Assembly (NCBI GenBank): GCA_003218785.1
Contig: QHOM01000161.1
Span: 6,934-16,590, forward strand
Reading direction: 5' to 3'
DNA length: 9,657 nucleotides
Source of the DNA: Verrucomicrobiota bacterium
Lineage (GTDB): Bacteria; Verrucomicrobiota; Verrucomicrobiia; Chthoniobacterales; UBA10450
Shown here: positions 6,113-9,657 of the stretch, piece after piece
Numbering within the stretch: the first letter of the stretch is position 1
How the letters are laid out: every line of letters starts with the position of its first letter
Notes under the pieces: model-generated
Seen by the model: only the letters and a program-made list of their open reading frames with translations
The model's database searches: none
What the model was told of the DNA's origin: nothing
Program-made: the position numbers and the translations under genes

Positions 6113-7318
6113 TTACGATGCAACCGTGCATAACTGGGTACCCAAATATGATAAGCTAAATCTCTCGCTTAGCGTAGCATTTTCCGAGAATTGCGCGAGT
6201 TGACCTGGATTGCGTAAACAGGATCGGAGCGCTTCTTCGACTGCGGCCCCTGTCGGTTCCTCCAAGAGCAGACCGTTAACATGGTCAATAACCGCCTCGC
6301 CGCACCGCCGGGATGCGATTACTGGAAGCCGATGGGCGATCGCTTCGAGTTGTGTTAGCGCAAAACCATCCGACAGCGTTGGTAAAATGAGCACGTCCGC
6401 TTGTTCATAAAAATTTCGAACCTTGTTTCGCGCGACGGGTCCGAACCACCGGAGTTTTTGGTTCGAACGCGAGTCGTCAGGAATATTGATCTGAACAGGA
6501 CCAACCATCAGGAACTCTACCGGTTGCGCCTGAAATGATCGTGCCGCTTTTAAGAGTCGAGCGATTCCTTTTCTTAAGTTGATCTGGCCTAAACAGAGGA
6601 CGCGAAGCGGGCGGGCAGCCGTGAACCGCCTGGGATATTTTTTTGGCAAAACAGATGGCACGTTATTTTCAAATGCCAACGGAACAATTGATAACTTCTC
6701 TCTTGGAATTCCCGTTCCCACCAGTGCATCAAAAGACCATTGTGAATTCACTATGATTCGATCGGCAACGTCACATTCCGTCCGCCACGACTTCCAGTAA
6801 TCCGCCGGCGCACGTGTCCAATCCGGAGCTAACGAAGCTTCTCTTTCAGCTTCAGCGGCTACGATCTCTTCTTCCACTGGGCCCGGATCGATCTGGCCAA
6901 GCACCGTTTTCCAGCCCCGCGCTTTGGCAAAGCGAAAAATTTCCATCGCCGCATAACTGTAGGCAAATAGGATCGGCTGCGAACCGAGAACTGAGAAGCG
7001 AGAACTCGAAAGGTAATCGACTACCTTTCGTTGGAACCATTGATTTCGTGCCATGATTAGCGGCCAGCCGCGCAGGCGCCTCGTCTTTGCGAGCATTTCG
7101 AATAGGATTAGCGACGAATTGAACGCCGTGACTCGCGCGTCGCGCAGCTCGCTCTGGAACCGATCTCTGACCTCTGACGTGCGACTGCTGACCTTCGCAA
7201 GCAAGGACGCGGGTGATACCCAGGCATCGGTTATCAGGTGCCCGAGCGCGCCTTGGCGAAATAGCGCCCGCGGGACCGCATAATGTTCCCGCGCGCCGAG
7301 TTGAGAACAAAACCACAT
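6113..7318 (-). CDS. GT4-like glycosyltransferase with a DX7E variant motif
   Basis: This 401-residue protein starts at the ATG at 7318, which shares one base with the preceding TAA (TAATG), a coupled arrangement. The N-terminal domain includes LFAYSYAAMEIFRFAKARGW (117-136) and QIDPGPVEEE. The donor domain has LCLGQINLRKGIARLLKAA (241-259), with Arg249 and Lys250 in the donor-phosphate region. It continues with FLMVGPVQ, WFGPVARNKVRNFYEQADVL and the motif SDGFALTQLEAIAHRLPVIA (316-335). The usual first Glu of EX7E is Asp317, while Glu325 is kept. I recall DGF-type variants among GT4 enzymes, so activity is likely. Two short heptamer arrays lie in the N-terminal half, encoding about residues 43-52 and 104-113. 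The enzyme would add a sugar to the lipid-linked intermediate; its donor cannot be deduced. It ends 43 bases before the polymerase-like gene. Confidence 0.86.
   Translation of the reverse strand: MWFCSQLGAREHYAVPRALFRQGALGHLITDAWVSPASLLAKVSSRTSEVRDRFQSELRDARVTAFNSSLILFEMLAKTRRLRGWPLIMARNQWFQRKVVDYLSSSRFSVLGSQPILFAYSYAAMEIFRFAKARGWKTVLGQIDPGPVEEEIVAAEAEREASLAPDWTRAPADYWKSWRTECDVADRIIVNSQWSFDALVGTGIPREKLSIVPLAFENNVPSVLPKKYPRRFTAARPLRVLCLGQINLRKGIARLLKAARSFQAQPVEFLMVGPVQINIPDDSRSNQKLRWFGPVARNKVRNFYEQADVLILPTLSDGFALTQLEAIAHRLPVIASRRCGEAVIDHVNGLLLEEPTGAAVEEALRSCLRNPGQLAQFSENATLSERFSLSYLGTQLCTVAS
6982..7009 (+). repeat. Four degenerate heptamers inside a GT4 gene
   Basis: Plus-strand units are aaccgag, aactgag, aagcgag and aactcga. 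They encode about residues 104-113 (SSSRFSVLGS) of the minus-strand glycosyltransferase. The units resemble those at 3938-3965, which read agttgag when rotated, with the same GAG end. Confidence 0.6.
7165..7192 (+). repeat. Four degenerate heptamers inside the same GT4 gene
   Basis: Plus-strand units are ctctgac, ctctgac, gtgcgac and tgctgac, all ending in GAC. They encode about residues 43-52 (VSSRTSEVRD) of the minus-strand glycosyltransferase at 6113-7318. The units match the TTCYGAC pattern of the intergenic array at 2171-2262. Confidence 0.6.
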
Positions 7319-8181
7319 TAGCGAGTCTCAGGCAGGCGAAGCCAGCGTTTGTAACCCGCCCACGAAACCGGGCGGCGCTTTCCCAGACAATACGGAATTC
7401 CCGCCAAGGCTTGCCACCACCACACAGGTTCGCGAATTATCCACGACCACCCTCGCCTGGCCGCGTAACGGAACTGGGAAAACACACGCCACCCAGCCAT
7501 TCCGATAGCAAATGGAAAAGGACACCGGAGCAACGTACTCCACAATTCATTGCGGGCGTGGCGATGATGATTCCGCAGTTCGCTGCGCACTTGCCTGGAA
7601 TAGTGGTGACGGATGGTGACAATCGGTGAAAATAGCACCTCGTAACCCGCCGCCACACACTGGAGCGCGTAGTCTGGCTCTTCATACATGTGAAAAAAAC
7701 GGGATTCAAACCCTGGCAGTTGGACATAAGTCGACCGCCGGAGAACTGCTCCGGAATTGGCAAACGAACGTGCCAAATGTTCCAGGCCGAAATTCGGCTG
7801 GGTAAGCGTTTCGGGATATTCATCCGTGCGCTGAGGAAAATGCAGCACCGCAAGTTGCGGATGCTGCTGAAAGATTGGGACGAATCGGGCAATACAATCC
7901 AAATGCTCCGGATAACTGTCATCATCCAAAGCCAGCACCAGGTCTCCACGCGCTTCGCGCATCATCCGATCACGCGAAGCAACGGAACCTTTGCCCACCT
8001 CATTTATAAACAGCCGCGCGCCCGGAACTTCGCACATCGCCACCTTCACAGTCTTATCGGTGCAGCTATCGGCTGTGACAAGCACTTCCAACGGAGGTGG
8101 ATTCAACTGCCCCAGCACCCGACAAGTTTTCCGCAATTCCTCCGCACGGTTTCGCGTGGCGATCATCACGGAGACGGTCAT
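7318..8181 (-). CDS. Family 2 (GT-A) glycosyltransferase
   Basis: This 287-residue protein has the full GT-A layout. MTVSVMIATRNRAEELRKTC (1-20) opens the nucleotide-binding fold and VTADSCTDKT follows at 35-44. LVLALDDDSYP (81-91) contains the acidic DXD-type metal and donor site (Asp86-88). FFHMYEEPDYALQCVAAGYEV (162-182) carries the acceptor-side acidic motif that supplies the probable catalytic base. The C-terminal 80 residues are rich in Trp and Arg and may lie along the membrane, but no clear transmembrane helix is present. The enzyme would be an inverting transferase adding one sugar to the lipid-linked unit. Its start is nine bases after the preceding stop (8191) without an obvious ribosome binding site, and its TAA shares a base with the next ATG, so coupling is likely. 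Confidence 0.88.
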   Translation of the reverse strand: MTVSVMIATRNRAEELRKTCRVLGQLNPPPLEVLVTADSCTDKTVKVAMCEVPGARLFINEVGKGSVASRDRMMREARGDLVLALDDDSYPEHLDCIARFVPIFQQHPQLAVLHFPQRTDEYPETLTQPNFGLEHLARSFANSGAVLRRSTYVQLPGFESRFFHMYEEPDYALQCVAAGYEVLFSPIVTIRHHYSRQVRSELRNHHRHARNELWSTLLRCPFPFAIGMAGWRVFSQFRYAARRGWSWIIREPVWWWQALAGIPYCLGKRRPVSWAGYKRWLRLPETR

Positions 8182-8190
8182 GGCAATTCG

Positions 8191-9009
8191 TCAGGGCCAG
8201 ATTCTGCAACGATGAAGTATCTGTTTAGCAAACCGCACATATGGCGCTTCCAAATGCCGCGGCAGCACCGATTCATCAATTCTTAGTGGCCTGACGCCAT
8301 CGTCAAACAGGAATTCTTTGCTGTTTTTTATGGTTTGTCGCCAACCTTCCGTGTCTTCTTTCCAACCCTCAAAACCACGCTCGCGGTTCTCTCTGCGAGC
8401 CTTCCAACGCGCCTGCAATTGTTTTGGCGAACGACAAGGATAGTGCTTATAAATGATGCGCTCCTTGGCAACGGCGCCGGCGTGTCGGGGCCACGCCCAA
8501 TCTTCATTCCAAATCAGACCATCTCGATATCGAAAGGCACGGGGTTCGGACCAGGCCACATAATAGTGCCGCAACAAAGGCATAACCCTCTCAAAAGGCA
8601 GGGAAAAATCTATCTCGCCAACATCCTTTTCAGTAAGAACGTATTCGGCCATGATGCCCCAGACAAGGTCCTCCCCCCTGGAGACACGGGAAAAAAATGC
8701 TTTTGGATTTCCAACATAGAATTCGTCTACGTTAAGCTGTAACCACCAGTCTCCTTTTGACGATTGATGTCGAAATTCATTGAAGACTTCCGCCCGCAAC
8801 CCCTCCCTGAACACCCTTGCATCTTGTTTCCATGGGACGATACCGGAATGGTTCAGTTTTTTGACTGACTCCCAGGTTCCATCTGTGCTTCCACCGTCAT
8901 AGACATAAATAAAATCCGCCCATTTAATGGCTTCTCGCAGGCAAACACCAACGACGTCTGCCTCATTCTTGCATAACGCAATACAATGTATTTTGAAATC
9001 GGCCTTCAT
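8191..9009 (-). CDS. Family 2 (GT-A) glycosyltransferase
   Basis: This 272-residue protein begins FKIHCIALCKNEADVVGVCL (5-24), then YVYDGGSTDGTWE (35-47) and WWLQLNVDEFYVG (88-100), where NVDEF occupies the DXD position. The C-terminal part has KHYPCRSPKQLQARWKARRE (188-207), a His-Tyr-x(2)-Arg-Ser-Pro pattern common in a branch of family 2 enzymes from polysaccharide clusters. It would transfer a sugar from a nucleotide donor to the cytoplasmic face of the lipid-linked glycan; specificity is unknown. The gene lies 22 bases downstream of the truncated family 2 gene. The ATG at 9009 is preceded by AAAAGG with only one base of spacing, so ribosome recruitment looks weak. By eye the base composition of this gene and its upstream neighbour is more AT-rich than that of the GT4 genes. 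Confidence 0.82.
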   Translation of the reverse strand: MKADFKIHCIALCKNEADVVGVCLREAIKWADFIYVYDGGSTDGTWESVKKLNHSGIVPWKQDARVFREGLRAEVFNEFRHQSSKGDWWLQLNVDEFYVGNPKAFFSRVSRGEDLVWGIMAEYVLTEKDVGEIDFSLPFERVMPLLRHYYVAWSEPRAFRYRDGLIWNEDWAWPRHAGAVAKERIIYKHYPCRSPKQLQARWKARRENRERGFEGWKEDTEGWRQTIKNSKEFLFDDGVRPLRIDESVLPRHLEAPYVRFAKQILHRCRIWP

Positions 9010-9031
9010 ACCTTTTCAACTGCGAGACAGC

Positions 9032-9657
9032 TCAATATCCACTTCTCTTTGTCGCCTCGTGTATAAGCCCGAATTCGGCCTTCAGCTCCGGTGTGAGTTT
9101 CTGGTTTCGCCAGGGCGCAAGTACCAAATGTTTGATCCGGCGCTTAAGCGTAAACTGGTGAAAGGACACATACATATGATTGACATGGCCTGTAACATAA
9201 ACGGCTTTCGGTTCATAAATCTTATCCACCTGAAGCCCCTCCGCATCCATCGCGGCTTCCACCAAGTTATGCTCCTGATCACATATCCTTTTAGTATAGG
9301 TTTTGCCCAGGTATGCCGGGAACAATCGTTTATCGAATCGCCAGACAAACGCACTTTCGCAAACCTGGTTAAAGCAAGGCTGCAGAGTAAGGTGTGACGA
9401 ACCTTCTCTCCACTTGTATCCTCTCTTCAGACAGAACGCATCAAAAGCCGGGCGTTGATAGACATACGAAGCCAGGGTATTGCTGATGAGGTCGTCCGCA
9501 TCCACAAGCATCACATATTCCGGGGAAAGCTCGCGGGCAGCATCAAAAGCCTCAACTGTCTTCACGCCTTTGTCCCGCTCCTTGGCCACGAGATCTTGTT
9601 TGTCCGGCTTTGGCTGCTTTGTTTCCAGAAAAAGGTATCGCTCATCGTTGAGTCTTA
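9032..9657 (-). CDS. Family 2 (GT-A) glycosyltransferase, 5' end outside the window
   Basis: The frame is open from the right edge of the window to the TGA at 9034-9032, giving about 207 residues of the C-terminal part. A GTG codon at 9589 is internal: clear coding sequence (RLNDERYLFLETKQPKP, then DKQDLVAKERDKG) precedes it, so the true start lies beyond 9657. MLVDADDLIS carries the DXD-type acidic motif of GT-A enzymes. The first third of the fold, with the nucleotide-binding strand, is missing from view. The later part (LKRGYKWREG, then KIYEPKAVYVTGHVNHMYVS) is less familiar. It is probably the first of three consecutive family 2 enzymes in the operon. A distant alternative is a GT-A-like protein of other function, but the VDADD motif and context favour a glycosyltransferase. 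Confidence 0.75.
   Translation of the reverse strand, partial: RLNDERYLFLETKQPKPDKQDLVAKERDKGVKTVEAFDAARELSPEYVMLVDADDLISNTLASYVYQRPAFDAFCLKRGYKWREGSSHLTLQPCFNQVCESAFVWRFDKRLFPAYLGKTYTKRICDQEHNLVEAAMDAEGLQVDKIYEPKAVYVTGHVNHMYVSFHQFTLKRRIKHLVLAPWRNQKLTPELKAEFGLIHEATKRSGY

Noticed and set aside
7690..8286. Plus-strand open frame of 198 codons
   Set aside because: Antisense to two well-supported family 2 glycosyltransferases; no domain pattern.

Overview
This window is a stretch of a surface-polysaccharide (exopolysaccharide, capsule or O-antigen) biosynthesis locus. Every gene lies on the minus strand, so transcription runs from high to low coordinates. The organism is an inferred Gram-negative bacterium, most likely of the Verrucomicrobiota. 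The reasons are the mixed base composition, the weak or absent Shine-Dalgarno sequences, a ligase-like N-terminus carrying an APWAYGGT motif, a stand-alone 23S-rRNA-IVP-type four-helix-bundle gene inside a sugar cluster, and scattered degenerate heptanucleotide arrays. Planctomycetes or Acidobacteria cannot be excluded without a search.

Layout in transcription order. 9657-8191 holds two GT-A (family 2) glycosyltransferases, the first cut by the window edge. 8181-7318 is a third family 2 glycosyltransferase. 7318-6113 is a GT-B (GT4-like) glycosyltransferase. 6069-4711 is a polytopic membrane protein resembling oligosaccharide repeat-unit polymerases (Wzy type). 4714-3497 and 3500-2316 are two more GT4-like enzymes. 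Most of these genes are joined by 1-4 base overlaps or gaps of 9-43 bases, as in a translationally coupled operon. A 236-base gap at 2080-2315, largely filled by a degenerate heptamer array, separates them from a polyisoprenyl-phosphate hexose-1-phosphate transferase (2079-676). After that come a frameshifted four-helix-bundle gene (574-154) and the first 48 codons of a probable O-antigen ligase or polymerase (144-1).

Working model (inference): the phosphotransferase would load the first sugar phosphate on undecaprenyl phosphate, the six glycosyltransferases would extend the repeat unit, and the Wzy-like protein would polymerise it. No flippase, export protein, chain-length regulator or nucleotide-sugar synthesis gene is visible here.

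Two things stand out. First, the phosphotransferase lacks roughly 35-40 residues in the middle of its catalytic domain, including the conserved KFRSM-type segment, although the reading frame and the catalytic Asp-Glu motif are kept. Second, at least six degenerate 7-bp tandem arrays occur, in intergenic DNA, inside two glycosyltransferase genes, and in inverted orientation on both sides of the broken four-helix-bundle gene. I see no RNA genes, CRISPR array, transposase or clearly novel defence-like system; the cluster is otherwise conventional.
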